Part shown: piece by piece, positions 15,707 to 24,279 of the stretch | Layout of the letters: every line of letters begins with the position of its first letter | How positions within the stretch are numbered: position 1 is the stretch's first letter | Source: CAZVED01 sp964626205 | Lineage (GTDB): Bacteria > Patescibacteriota > Patescibacteriia > SG8-24 | Assembly (NCBI GenBank): GCA_964626205.1 | Contig: CAZVED010000006.1 | Coordinates: 1 to 42,348 of the forward strand | Length of the DNA: 42,348 nt | Reading direction: 5' to 3' | The notes under the pieces: model-generated | Seen by the model: the letters and a program-made list of their open reading frames with translations, nothing else | What the model was told of the DNA's origin: nothing | Database searches by the model: none | Translations under genes and position numbers: made by a program

Positions 15707-17075
15707 GGCTCTCCTCCTTCTTCGTTTCGACAGGCCACTCGGTGATGGGGTACAGCGTGGTCGCGGCATTGTACGAGCGCAGCCAATGAATGACCGTCTC
15801 TGCCGCGTCTTTGTACCGGTATGCCGCCATGGACTTGAGGATCGCGAGCGTCACGTTGCCGTAACATGCCAGCGACCTCCGTTCCACGTGCGGATGATGG
15901 TGCCCGTCGGGATGCAACGGCGCATCCGTCCAGACGTCCACCTTCCCGGACTGCGGATCGAGCCGCACCGTGAAGACGCCCATGGGGTACCGCTGCCCCT
16001 CATGCTCGAGCGTGATGCACTCGGTCGTGAGGTGCACACCGTCATCCACGATGGCGACGTCGACGTAGCCGGGAATGCGCTTCAGGTCCGCGAGCTCCTT
16101 TGGGAGTCGCTTGCGCAACTCCTCCTGGAACGTCGAGTTCGCGAGCGCGTTCATCTGGATGGCGAGGTCACGCTGCTTCTGCAACATCTTCGCGAGCTCA
16201 TCCTGCAACGTGTCGATGAGAAGCTGCTCCTTCGCGACTTCCTTGCGGAGCCGCGTGAGCTGCTTCGTCGCCTGCGTCTCCGCGAACGCGACGAACGCCT
16301 TCCTGCCGCGCTCTTCGGAAAGGCCGTCGACCTCACCCTCAGCGAGCGCATCGAGGTCCTTCATGATGTCGCCAAGCAGAAGAGAGAAGACGACCGCGCG
16401 ATTGAACGGGTGATGCACCTCGCTGTGCGTGAGGCACACCTGGTAGTAGTTGTTGCCCAGCACCTGAAAGGCCGGCGTACCGTCGGCTTCGACGACACGT
16501 CCGCGGCCACGCGTCGGATAACGGACATAACGGGTCTCCCCGTCTTTCCAGAGCGACAGTCCGTGGAGCGTCTTCACGCCGAGGTCCGTGTGAGTGACGA
16601 ATCCCGGCGGTCGCGCATGCGCGAACAGCACGATCGTGTCGTCCGGCGCGGGAATCGGCGGCTGGATGAGGTTGCCGTTGTGGCAGTACCGCACTCGCAT
16701 GCCGGTTGCCCGCGAGAACATCTCCAGGAACATCAGGTCACCGGCGAGCATCGTCTCGAAGCCCTCTTCGCCCGCACGATCGATGCCCAACTCCTTGTCG
16801 AGATGCACGGATTCCACGGTCGGAGCCTTCGCCGTCACGAGCAGAATACGCCCTGCACCCATGTCACAGGGAACCGTCTCCAGCTTCTGTCCTCGCGATG
16901 CCGTGCGCGAGCGCATGGCATCCGTGACGTCTGCCGAGAATTTCATGACCGGCACCTTCAACCCGCCGAACGTCGCAATCTCGCGACTGCGGATCATCTT
17001 CGGGGTGGGTTGCAGCCCGAGCAACCTGAGCAAGGACCCGGACGCAGCAAAAAGACACGGTTTCTCGTCGTCCAT
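15684..17075 (-). CDS. E2-like (UBC-fold) protein with large N-terminal region and coiled coil
   Basis: A 463-residue protein. Residues 1 to about 265 form an unrecognised domain or domains. Residues 268-330 are a strong coiled coil (heptads around LRKEVAKEQLLIDTLQDEL). Residues about 338-450 resemble a UBC/E2 fold: several strands, then HHPHV (His396 in the HPH block), a flap, Cys404 in ACYGN, and a helix ending in WLRSYN, followed by YPITEWP. The HPxV...C.GN...SYN pattern is that of bacterial, archaeal and phage E2-like proteins, with Cys404 as the expected thioester residue. The start at 17075 follows AAGGAGG. First gene of the operon with E1 and Ubl. The E2 call rests on motif reading; the N-terminal part could be a substrate-recognition or scaffold module. 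Confidence 0.75.
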   Translation of the reverse strand: MDDEKPCLFAASGSLLRLLGLQPTPKMIRSREIATFGGLKVPVMKFSADVTDAMRSRTASRGQKLETVPCDMGAGRILLVTAKAPTVESVHLDKELGIDRAGEEGFETMLAGDLMFLEMFSRATGMRVRYCHNGNLIQPPIPAPDDTIVLFAHARPPGFVTHTDLGVKTLHGLSLWKDGETRYVRYPTRGRGRVVEADGTPAFQVLGNNYYQVCLTHSEVHHPFNRAVVFSLLLGDIMKDLDALAEGEVDGLSEERGRKAFVAFAETQATKQLTRLRKEVAKEQLLIDTLQDELAKMLQKQRDLAIQMNALANSTFQEELRKRLPKELADLKRIPGYVDVAIVDDGVHLTTECITLEHEGQRYPMGVFTVRLDPQSGKVDVWTDAPLHPDGHHHPHVERRSLACYGNVTLAILKSMAAYRYKDAAETVIHWLRSYNAATTLYPITEWPVETKKEESHDAVVAA

Positions 17076-17128
17076 GACGACCTCCTTGTAAAGGACAGGT
17101 CACCAGCCAAAACGGCAGGCGACCCGCT

Positions 17129-17157
17129 ACGCTAGCATGCACGAGAGGTGGCGTCAA
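17129..17157 (-). promoter_or_regulatory. Promoter of the E2-E1-Ubl operon
   Basis: -35 TTGACG at 17152-17157 and -10 TAGCGT at 17129-17134, 17-bp spacer, minus strand. The TGA inside the -35 box is also the stop codon of the upstream peptidase gene. The leader is about 47 nt. Confidence 0.78.
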
Positions 17158-18170
17158 CGCCCCGGACCGACCAAAAACTTACCGTCTGCGAAGAATGGAA
17201 CACCATCTGCTTCGATGCTTTGCACGTCCACGAAAACGTCGATATGGAAGTGCGTCTTCTTGGGACGGAGGCCCGGCTTCTTGTACACGCCATGTTTCTC
17301 ACCGAGCGAGAGGTGCAGGCCAAGCTGGCGCTCGAAGGCGGTAATGTCGTCGAGCACGCGATCCTTGCCCATGGCACGGTTGAGGCCGAGACCGAACTCG
17401 CGCACGAGAATCGCCTCCTCCGCGCTGATCTGATCGAGCACCTCCTGGAATGATGCCGGCCCTTCGTGCGCGACGACCATCCCCTGCTCGATGCGTACCG
17501 TGAATGGCTCATGCATCTGCACGATATGATCGACACCCGCGAACGCGAACAGTTTTACCTCGCCATTGAGTTTCGTAAAGTCGCGCGGCTCGCTGAATGC
17601 TTCCCCTATAGGAAACGTTCCACCGACGTTCGTCATTCCCGTGTAGTCGCCGACGTTGAGCTTCGTCGGTTCCATGCCACCGGCATACGTGAGCGTCGTG
17701 CCGTCGCAGCGCACCGTGATCGTTTCCGCGGAGTCGATGACCGCGCGCAGCGTCGCACCCATGCCGCGGTACCACTCCGCGTCGTATGCCATCGCGTCGA
17801 CGTAGATGGCGAGCTGCCGCTCGTCCACAGCTCGTTCCAAGTGCACGTGCTCGATAACTTCGATGCCACGCTGAAACAGCTCGATACGGATACGAAACGC
17901 CACGAGCTGGAAACTCGATGACTGAATGAGCACAACAAGGTCGTGCCGTTCAAGCGAGCGGAGTCGGGCAATGACGTCCTCCGGGGTGGTGGTATCGAAA
18001 TCAACGAAGGTCGCCTCGGGCAGGGCTGTTCGGTAGGCATCAGCGACAAGCTTGGAGAGTGGCGAACGTGTGTCGAAAACGACCAGCGCTGTGCGGGCTG
18101 GGTCATGGTTGATGGCAAGGCGGACGATGTCGCCCACGTGCCTGGCAACTTGGTCGATAAGAGGCTCCAT
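17154..18170 (-). CDS. M29-like aminopeptidase (leucyl aminopeptidase T-like)
   Basis: A 338-residue protein resembling the M29/aminopeptidase T group of metallo-exopeptidases. The N-terminal half is a Rossmann-like region (LVVFDTRSPLSK). The C-terminal half has family-like blocks: a Glu in FGLGLNRAMGKDR, a His-containing SLGEKHGVYKK, THFHIDVFVD (the family has HxD) and ADGVPFFADGKFLVGPGR. Key ligands look present, but identity to classic members appears low, so the substrate is open. The ATG at 18170 is 7 nt after TATGCT (18178-18183), indicating a leaderless mRNA; a longer form starting at 18182 would overlap the -10 box. Divergent from the histidine kinase at 18268. No terminator separates it from the E2-like gene. 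Confidence 0.72.
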   Translation of the reverse strand: MEPLIDQVARHVGDIVRLAINHDPARTALVVFDTRSPLSKLVADAYRTALPEATFVDFDTTTPEDVIARLRSLERHDLVVLIQSSSFQLVAFRIRIELFQRGIEVIEHVHLERAVDERQLAIYVDAMAYDAEWYRGMGATLRAVIDSAETITVRCDGTTLTYAGGMEPTKLNVGDYTGMTNVGGTFPIGEAFSEPRDFTKLNGEVKLFAFAGVDHIVQMHEPFTVRIEQGMVVAHEGPASFQEVLDQISAEEAILVREFGLGLNRAMGKDRVLDDITAFERQLGLHLSLGEKHGVYKKPGLRPKKTHFHIDVFVDVQSIEADGVPFFADGKFLVGPGR

Positions 18171-18177
18171 GACGGGT

Positions 18178-18183
18178 AGCATA
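18178..18183 (-). promoter_or_regulatory. -10 box of the M29-like gene
   Basis: TATGCT on the minus strand, 7 nt before the ATG; the -35 is poor (TTCCCA at 18201-18206). Confidence 0.6.
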
Positions 18184-18255
18184 GCCGTCGCGCGCTGACA
18201 TGGGAAGCACGGGTGAAACGGTCGTAAAAAAATCGTATTCGAAGCCGTCTGCTGC

Positions 18256-18261
18256 TATACT
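18256..18261 (+). promoter_or_regulatory. -10 box of the histidine kinase gene
   Basis: TATACT ending 6 nt before the ATG at 18268; leaderless arrangement with no clear -35. Confidence 0.65.
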
Positions 18262-18267
18262 GTACCC

Positions 18268-19998
18268 ATGAAGATTCCTCGCCTGCATAAAGGACAGCGG
18301 CCGGAAGGCCGAATGTCCGTCATCATGATTCTTGGCGCGTTGCTCGTCGTCGGCACCATCGCTGGAACCTGGTATCTTTTGCGCATCCTTGCGCATGTCG
18401 GAGCACAGGCCCCCGAAGCGACCGGCGCGCCGACACGGCTCATCCTCATCCTCGCGACGGCATCTCTCGCCTACATCGCGACGCTGCTGGCGTTCCTGTA
18501 TCGGTACGGCAACCTGATGCAGCGTACCACCGAAGAGCGGTACACGAGCGTGTTCAACCTGCTTGCTGACGGCATCGTCATCACCGACCTCAACCGCCGC
18601 ATCATCGACATGAATCCGGCCGCCCTGGACATGTTCGGCTACACCATCGACGAGGTGCGCGGCCGCACGACGGAATTCATCCATGTCGACCAAGAACATT
18701 TCGAACGCTTCGGAAAAGAAATCCTTATCCGGTCGCGCGCAGGTAACAACCAACGCATCGAGTGGGATTTCCTTCGAAAGAATGGCGCGGTCTTCCCTAC
18801 CGACTTCACCTTCATCACCGTTACAGATGATGCGGGTCATGACATCGGCAGGATCGGCATCATCCGCGAGCTCACCGCACTCAAAGCGGCGGAACACCGC
18901 GCTACCGAGCAGCGAGACATCCTCCGTCAACTCGCTGAGAACGTCGATGAAGTGCTCTTTGTACTATCTGGGGACTCCAGTACATTCGAATACGTCAGCC
19001 CAGCGGTCAAAAATATCATGGGTATCGAACCTGAAACGCTCTACGCGGATGCGACCGCATGGATCAGCGCTATCCATCCCGACGACCGTGAACGCGTTGT
19101 CTCCCAACTCCGAAGCGGAGCAGTCGACCCGGAAGCAGACGCCGGTGGATCCGAGACTTTCAAGGTCATCCGTAGTGACGGAGCGCTGCGCTGGATTGAA
19201 GGGCGCTCGCGGCGGATCATGGGGAAAGACGGCAAGGTCGCACGCCTCGTTGGTGTCGCCGCAGACGTGACGGAACGTATGGCGTCGATGGATCGCCTCA
19301 AGGAGCTAGATAAGCTCAAGAGCACGTTCATTCGCATCGTCTCGCACCAGTTACGCACTCCACTCAACGGTATCCGATGGAGCTTGGAATCGCTCCTCGA
19401 CGGCGAAACGGGTGCACTCACAGCGGGACAACGGGAGCTCGTCCGTATCGCCCATGACGCAGACATAGGCGTGACGAAGCGGCTCGACGACCTGCTGTTT
19501 GCCATGGACATCGAGGAGGGGCGCATGACGCTGAACAAGGAGCGTATCTCGATCTCCGCCTTGCTCGATTCTGTCGTGCCGAGCTGGAAAAAACGGTGTC
19601 AGATACGCCAAGTGACGTGCGATTACACCGCTTCGACGCGCGCCGCATACGATGCAGAAGCCGATTCTGAGAAGATCCGCGCCGCCATTGAAGCGCTCAT
19701 CGGGAACGCGACACATTACACTCCCGCGGGAGGCTCCATCGAGCTCTCCTTGAAGAAACAAGGTCGCATGGTGCGCTTCTCGGTCCATGATATGGGCATC
19801 GGCATCCCAATAGCGGAGCAAGGCCATGTTTTCCAGCGCTTCTTCCGAGCCAGTAACGCCTCGACCATGCAGACCGACCTTTCTGGACTCGGCCTCTACA
19901 TCGCGAAACATATCATCGAACAGCACGGCGGAAAGATCGGATTCACGTCCACGGAAGGAAAAGGAAGTACGTTCTGGTTCGAGATTCCTGCGGCATGA
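18268..19998 (+). CDS. Membrane sensor histidine kinase with two PAS domains
   Basis: A 576-residue sensor kinase. Two membrane segments (about 17-40 and 54-75) bracket a short outside loop. Two PAS domains follow (about 92-205 and 215-345, the second with a PAC-like GRSRRIMGKDG ending), then HisKA with the phospho-acceptor His360 in SHQLRTPL and an HATPase with NATHYTP, DMGIGIP and GLGLYIAKH. It autophosphorylates and would pass phosphate to a response regulator, but none is adjacent, so it is an orphan here. Leaderless start at 18268. It ends at a strong bidirectional terminator. What the PAS domains sense cannot be read. Confidence 0.93.
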   Translation: MKIPRLHKGQRPEGRMSVIMILGALLVVGTIAGTWYLLRILAHVGAQAPEATGAPTRLILILATASLAYIATLLAFLYRYGNLMQRTTEERYTSVFNLLADGIVITDLNRRIIDMNPAALDMFGYTIDEVRGRTTEFIHVDQEHFERFGKEILIRSRAGNNQRIEWDFLRKNGAVFPTDFTFITVTDDAGHDIGRIGIIRELTALKAAEHRATEQRDILRQLAENVDEVLFVLSGDSSTFEYVSPAVKNIMGIEPETLYADATAWISAIHPDDRERVVSQLRSGAVDPEADAGGSETFKVIRSDGALRWIEGRSRRIMGKDGKVARLVGVAADVTERMASMDRLKELDKLKSTFIRIVSHQLRTPLNGIRWSLESLLDGETGALTAGQRELVRIAHDADIGVTKRLDDLLFAMDIEEGRMTLNKERISISALLDSVVPSWKKRCQIRQVTCDYTASTRAAYDAEADSEKIRAAIEALIGNATHYTPAGGSIELSLKKQGRMVRFSVHDMGIGIPIAEQGHVFQRFFRASNASTMQTDLSGLGLYIAKHIIEQHGGKIGFTSTEGKGSTFWFEIPAA

Positions 19999-20015
19999 TG
20001 CCGGAGAAATGAAAA

Positions 20016-20043
20016 AACCGCCCAGTCATCCGACTGGGCGGTT
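20016..20043. terminator. Bidirectional Rho-independent terminator
   Basis: A perfect 12-bp stem (AACCGCCCAGTC and complement) with loop ATCC; A run on the left, TTT on the right, between converging genes. Confidence 0.9.
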
Positions 20044-20058
20044 TCGTACTGAAAAGGT

Positions 20059-21612
20059 TCAACCTTCTTCGATGATGCCGCGCGCGACACGGTCCGCGAG
20101 CGCCATGACGGTGAGCATGGGGTTTACTGCCGGGCTCCCCACGAAGATGCCGGTGTCGGCGATGTAGAGGTTGCGCATCTGGTGATGCCTCCCCCGTTCG
20201 TCGACCACGCCGTCCTTGGGGCTTTTCGACATCCGCGTCGTTCCGAACGCATGGTTCGATCCGATCACGGCATCGCGCGGCGCGACCGTCGCGGTACGGA
20301 GAATCTCCGCTTGCTCCCTCTTTTCGCGCTGCAGCACCTCGGGTAGGCCGTTGATGCCAGGCAAGACGCTCATCGCGCCAGACGCCCAACAGATGGCCGA
20401 GAGGATCGCGAGGCCGTGCATGAGCACGGCCATGTCATCCGGATGCAGGTCGAAGGAAATGCGGGGGTTCCAGCCGACGAACGGCGCACGGACTCTGCCG
20501 CGCGAACGATCGGCGGCCGCGATGACGTCGAACGGCGCCATGCGGTCGTAGTCGAGCAGGCTCTGCTGATACGCATGACCAATGCCCGCGAGCCGCGTGG
20601 CAAGAATCGACGGCGGCGCCCAGAGTACCTCCAGCTTGATCCCTTCCTCGAGGAAGTGGAGCGAGTGGTACCCCTGTGTCGCACCGACCCAGGGGTCGAT
20701 GACCTCGTCATAGACGGCCATGACCGCGAGGCCCGGGTGGAACTGGAGCTCCTCCCCGACCCAACGGCCATCCAAACCACTCTTCTTGAGGATCACCGGC
20801 GTCTGCATGCAGCCCGCCGCGAGTACTACGCGGTCTGCGCGGATCTCGACAGCGTGCCCTTCGCGCCGTGTGAACGGCTCGATGACGTGCCCACGCACTC
20901 CACGCACCGCGTTCCCCGACAGCAGCAACCGTTCCGCACGCACGCTCGTATAGACGCGTGCGCCTGCACGGGTGGCTGCCGGGACATAGCTCACGTCCGT
21001 CGAACGTTTGGCGCCGTTACGGCAGCCCGTGAAACATTCGCCAGAGCCCTTGCAGCCACGGACATTCCGATGCGTCGGCTCGCTCGAGATGCCGAGCGCG
21101 TCACAGCCTGCCTTGAAGCGCAGATTGCGTGCGCCGAGCACCTCCTGCGGCGTCGGTTCGACACCGAGGAACTGTTCAACGTTCGCATAGTGCGGGTCGA
21201 GCACGGAACGCGTGAGCGCGATACCCGTGCGCTCCCCCCAACGTCCGAAAGCGGACTCCGGAGCGCGAGCGCAGATCGCGGAATTGACGAGCGAACCGCC
21301 ACCAAGCGCTTCAGCCTGCATGGTCGGCGTGACAGAGCGCTTACCCATCGCCACGCGAGCACCTTGCTCTCGGAGCGTCCGCTGCATCGAAGCGCCGGCT
21401 TCGGTCGTCATGTCCTTCGCGCCGAACGGCGGACCTTCTTCCAGAAGAATCACGTCGAGACCCGCTTCTGCCAGCTCCTTCGCGACAACGGCGCCGCCAG
21501 GGCCGGAGCCAACGACGAGCACCTGACACGACGCGCTGATGGGCCCCACGTAGTCCGCGAAGACCTTCACACCGGCATGCGGCGATGTCTCTGCGAGCTT
21601 GAGCTTTGTCAT
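20059..21612 (-). CDS. GMC-family FAD oxidoreductase, large subunit
   Basis: A 517-residue flavoprotein of the glucose-methanol-choline family, oxidising an alcohol, sugar or sterol-like substrate with FAD. Seen: the dinucleotide loop VGSGPGGA at 34-41, LEEGPPFG, the GGGSLVNSA block, a Cys cluster GCKGSGECFTGC found in one branch of the family, VVLAAGCMQTP, and the C-terminal HAFGTTRMS and NPMLTVMALADR, which supply the catalytic His and Asn. The start at 21612 follows AAGGAGG and overlaps the small-subunit stop as ATGA. Such enzymes are uncommon in small CPR genomes; the electron acceptor is not evident in the window. Confidence 0.9.
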   Translation of the reverse strand: MTKLKLAETSPHAGVKVFADYVGPISASCQVLVVGSGPGGAVVAKELAEAGLDVILLEEGPPFGAKDMTTEAGASMQRTLREQGARVAMGKRSVTPTMQAEALGGGSLVNSAICARAPESAFGRWGERTGIALTRSVLDPHYANVEQFLGVEPTPQEVLGARNLRFKAGCDALGISSEPTHRNVRGCKGSGECFTGCRNGAKRSTDVSYVPAATRAGARVYTSVRAERLLLSGNAVRGVRGHVIEPFTRREGHAVEIRADRVVLAAGCMQTPVILKKSGLDGRWVGEELQFHPGLAVMAVYDEVIDPWVGATQGYHSLHFLEEGIKLEVLWAPPSILATRLAGIGHAYQQSLLDYDRMAPFDVIAAADRSRGRVRAPFVGWNPRISFDLHPDDMAVLMHGLAILSAICWASGAMSVLPGINGLPEVLQREKREQAEILRTATVAPRDAVIGSNHAFGTTRMSKSPKDGVVDERGRHHQMRNLYIADTGIFVGSPAVNPMLTVMALADRVARGIIEEG

Positions 21613-22001
21613 GACGATACCTCCTTGTGCGGTTTGCGCATGATGGCCGCCGCGACCGCTGGGCACGCGAAGTACCCGTTGGTCAAAATCAGTCGCAGCG
21701 ACAAAAAACCGCCGCGACGAACGATGAGCTTGCTGGCTTCCATCCGTTTGAGTACGCGAGTGCGGTCATCGGGCGAGAGCGCGGTGAAGCGCCCGTGCCA
21801 CGGACCGAACACGAACGGGCTCAACTGGATGAACAGCAGGAGCAACGAGAAGAGGATGCGCTGGATGAACGAGGACTGCGCCACGTAGGCATCGAAGTAC
21901 TCGACGAGACCGGCTTCGGTGCCGGACACGGGAATCGGTCCACCGGGTGGGAACATGGTGTCCGCGCACGCGGCGACGATACGTCGTTGGCTGGAGCGCA
22001 T
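21609..22001 (-). CDS. Small subunit partner of the GMC oxidoreductase
   Basis: A 130-residue protein with ACADTMFPPGGPIP near the N-terminus, resembling the small subunits (gluconate 2-dehydrogenase subunit 3-like) that accompany GMC oxidoreductases. A hydrophobic stretch at about 46-62 (ILFSLLLLFIQLSPFVF) may be a membrane anchor. It normally helps export or membrane attachment of the large subunit. The start at 22001 follows AAAGGAGG; the stop overlaps the large-subunit start by 4 nt. Function inferred mainly from the neighbour and the FPPGG block. Confidence 0.75.
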   Translation of the reverse strand: MRSSQRRIVAACADTMFPPGGPIPVSGTEAGLVEYFDAYVAQSSFIQRILFSLLLLFIQLSPFVFGPWHGRFTALSPDDRTRVLKRMEASKLIVRRGGFLSLRLILTNGYFACPAVAAAIMRKPHKEVSS

Positions 22002-22040
22002 GGCCCCTCCTTTCTGTGGTATGTAAAAGAACTCCTGCAA

Positions 22041-22069
22041 ACCTAAGCGGAAAATCCTGCTTTTGTCAA
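22041..22069 (-). promoter_or_regulatory. Promoter TTGACA-17-TTAGGT of the GMC operon
   Basis: -35 TTGACA at 22064-22069 and -10 TTAGGT at 22041-22046, minus strand, with a leader of about 35 nt carrying a strong Shine-Dalgarno. Confidence 0.75.
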
Positions 22070-22088
22070 TCCTGACGAATTGATTTCC

Positions 22089-24083
22089 TTATGCCGAAAG
22101 GGAGCGATCAAGCTGGTTCGGAATGGAAACGTAGAACGTTGCCCCTTCCCCCTCCTTTGAAACGAACCAGACCTTTCCTCCAAGGAGCCGGACATATTCG
22201 CGGCAAATATAGAGGCCGAGTCCGGCACCAACACTGTCCTTCGGGATATTCTGGCCGCGGAAGAACTTCGTGAAAACGATGTTCTTCTGTTGATCGGGGA
22301 TCCCGATTCCCTCATCCACGATCTCAAAGACCGTCTCCTTATCGTTCACCGACGTCATGATGCGGACCTTTCCCGACGGGCGACCGTACGCTATGGCGTT
22401 ATCCAGGATCTCCCTGAGTGCGCGCGACAACAGCTTTGCATCCGTCACAATGCTTGCTGTAACGGGAACCGGGGAGATATCGACGTCGATCTCGGAACGG
22501 TCGATTTTTTCCTTTGTCGAACCGACAAGCTCCTTAAGGAGCGCCTGCAAAGGAACCGCTTCCGGCTTCGGAAGAATCATGCCCTGGTCGATCTCCGACA
22601 CTGCAGAGAGTTCAAGCACCAGCTTCTGCACGCTCCTCATGGAGAGGAGAGCGATATCGACCTTCTCGCGATGCTTCGCACCCTTGATCTCTTCGCGAAG
22701 GACCTCGATGTTCCAAAGCGCGCTCGTGACCGGCGTACGGAGCTGATGCGAGGCGTAAGCGAAACTCGAGCGGATGAGGTTGGCATCGCGTTCAGCGGAA
22801 GCGTCCCTAAAAACGATGATCGCCCCGATAATCCGACCATCCGACCCGATGATGGGTGCAGCGCTATCGCCGACCGGGATCTCGCTGCCGTCCTTGCGGA
22901 TAAGAAGCGTGTGATTCTCCATGAGCCGCGTTTTTCCTGACAGCATCGCCTCAGAAATGAACGAGATATTCTCGGTGCGATCGTGTTCGCGGATGAATCG
23001 AACGATGTCGCGGAAAGGCTTTCTGACGGCATCCTCTCGTGTCCAACCGGTGATATGTGCGGCGGCGGCATTCCACAGTGTGATGTTCCACTCCACGTCG
23101 ATCGCCACGACGCCGTCGCCGATGCTGGCCAGGTATGCCTCATTCAGCGCCTTCTCCTTACGGAGATTCTCGACCGCTATCTGACGAGCCTTGTCCGCCA
23201 AATGAAGATCATGCGCCACTCTCCAAATCAGGATGCTAAACACGACGATATTACCGACGACGACGAGCGAAAGCCTGAGTTCATCGGATGACGGTCCAGC
23301 ATCAACACCGGTCGACCTGAAGAGGAAGCCAAGAAGCGCGGGGGCGAGAATCGCGATTGGGAGCAGCCTGCGCGCGACCGCTCCTCCGGCATCATTACCG
23401 GTGATGATTTCCATCAAACCACGTTTCGGATTCGCACAAAGCACGCCCAATGCGAGCATGATGAACCCGACGGCGGTATTAAGAGCGATAGGAATGAAAC
23501 CCGCGACCCCCGTGAGCGACCGGGCGCCGTAGGCATAGCCGATGACGGCGAGGAACGCGATGAAGAACGTTGCGGAAGCAAGGCGCTGCGCTGAGCGGAC
23601 AAACTTTCCATCGTACGATAGCGCGATGGAAGTGCCGATAAGTAGGAAATTCAAGGCCGTATTCGGGGCCATGCGATTCTGATACCCCGTCACGATGTCG
23701 TTCAGCTGGGAAGAGAACAGCAGGTGGTCGATGAGGATATCGCTTCCGCTGATGATGCCGGCCAGCTTCAGGCCACCGATGCTCGCCGTCATGACGGCAA
23801 GGAAACGGCCGATACGAAAACCGAGGGAATCCCGCTTCGCAACCTGAAGCACCATCAGGGCGACACCTCCCGTCATGGTCGCGATTGCCGTGAGAGGATT
23901 CATGGCAACAAGACCCGGAAAGACCGACTTCAGCGCCTGGTTCTGAATAACATAACCAAGCATGACGGCAGCACCGAGAACAAAAGTCAGCGCGCCGAGG
24001 ACGCCGGAGACTTGTTCATATCGGATACCCCCTTCCTTCGAAGAAGTCGGGTGGCCATTCTCTGCCTGAACCGCTTCGAGCAT
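22089..24083 (-). CDS. Membrane sensor histidine kinase with multi-span input and PAS
   Basis: A 664-residue kinase. The first ~310 residues hold about eight hydrophobic segments, a polytopic sensory module of MASE-like type. A PAS domain follows (about 325-430, with ITGWTREDAV and a PAC end), then HisKA with His446 in SHQLRTPV and an HATPase with a degenerate N box (DNAIAYG), DEGIGIP and GLGLYICREYV. Start at 24083: a TATTAT/TATAGT -10 region (24089-24097) lies 5-8 nt upstream with -35 TTGTCC, so leaderless. No response regulator is adjacent. Signal unknown; a membrane-embedded or lipid-soluble cue fits the topology but is only inference. Confidence 0.92.
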   Translation of the reverse strand: MLEAVQAENGHPTSSKEGGIRYEQVSGVLGALTFVLGAAVMLGYVIQNQALKSVFPGLVAMNPLTAIATMTGGVALMVLQVAKRDSLGFRIGRFLAVMTASIGGLKLAGIISGSDILIDHLLFSSQLNDIVTGYQNRMAPNTALNFLLIGTSIALSYDGKFVRSAQRLASATFFIAFLAVIGYAYGARSLTGVAGFIPIALNTAVGFIMLALGVLCANPKRGLMEIITGNDAGGAVARRLLPIAILAPALLGFLFRSTGVDAGPSSDELRLSLVVVGNIVVFSILIWRVAHDLHLADKARQIAVENLRKEKALNEAYLASIGDGVVAIDVEWNITLWNAAAAHITGWTREDAVRKPFRDIVRFIREHDRTENISFISEAMLSGKTRLMENHTLLIRKDGSEIPVGDSAAPIIGSDGRIIGAIIVFRDASAERDANLIRSSFAYASHQLRTPVTSALWNIEVLREEIKGAKHREKVDIALLSMRSVQKLVLELSAVSEIDQGMILPKPEAVPLQALLKELVGSTKEKIDRSEIDVDISPVPVTASIVTDAKLLSRALREILDNAIAYGRPSGKVRIMTSVNDKETVFEIVDEGIGIPDQQKNIVFTKFFRGQNIPKDSVGAGLGLYICREYVRLLGGKVWFVSKEGEGATFYVSIPNQLDRSLSA

Positions 24084-24088
24084 ACACT

Positions 24089-24120
24089 ACTATAATAATC
24101 TACCTGGTGTCGGTGGACAA
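24089..24120 (-). promoter_or_regulatory. Promoter of the multi-span histidine kinase
   Basis: -35 TTGTCC at 24115-24120, -10 TATTAT at 24092-24097 (or TATAGT at 24089-24094); leaderless start at 24083. Confidence 0.6.
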
Positions 24121-24153
24121 CCTTACGCCACCACGAAAATGCTGGATAAAAAA

Positions 24154-24183
24154 GGAATCCACCATCAGGTGGATTCCTTTTTT
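24154..24183 (-). terminator. Rho-independent terminator after tRNA-Glu
   Basis: A perfect 10-bp stem (GGAATCCACC and complement) with a 4-nt loop and T runs on both sides; on the minus strand it ends the tRNA transcript. Confidence 0.9.
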
Positions 24184-24257
24184 GGTAGCCCCAAGGGGAA
24201 TCGAACCCCTATTACCTCCGTGAAAGGGAGGTGTCCTAACCATTAGACGATGAGGCC
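24183..24257 (-). tRNA. tRNA-Glu (anticodon TTC), CCA encoded
   Basis: A 75-nt cloverleaf read on the minus strand: acceptor GGCCTCA paired with TGGGGCT (with G-T pairs), D arm with TCTAATGGTTAGGA, anticodon stem CCTCC/GGAGG with loop CTTTCAC giving TTC, T arm AGGGG TTCGATT CCCCT, discriminator A and an encoded CCA. It has its own TTGACG-17-TATCGT promoter and terminator. Confidence 0.96.
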
Positions 24258-24279
24258 GCGTGACGAAATGACGCTCATG

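Noticed and set aside
14707..17075. Assignment of the operon to a PRTRC plasmid system or to a known Bil defence operon.
   Set aside because: No ParB-related, repeat or PRTRC marker genes are present, the E2-like motif differs from the PRTRC B pattern as I recall it, and no JAB peptidase expected for Bil is seen.
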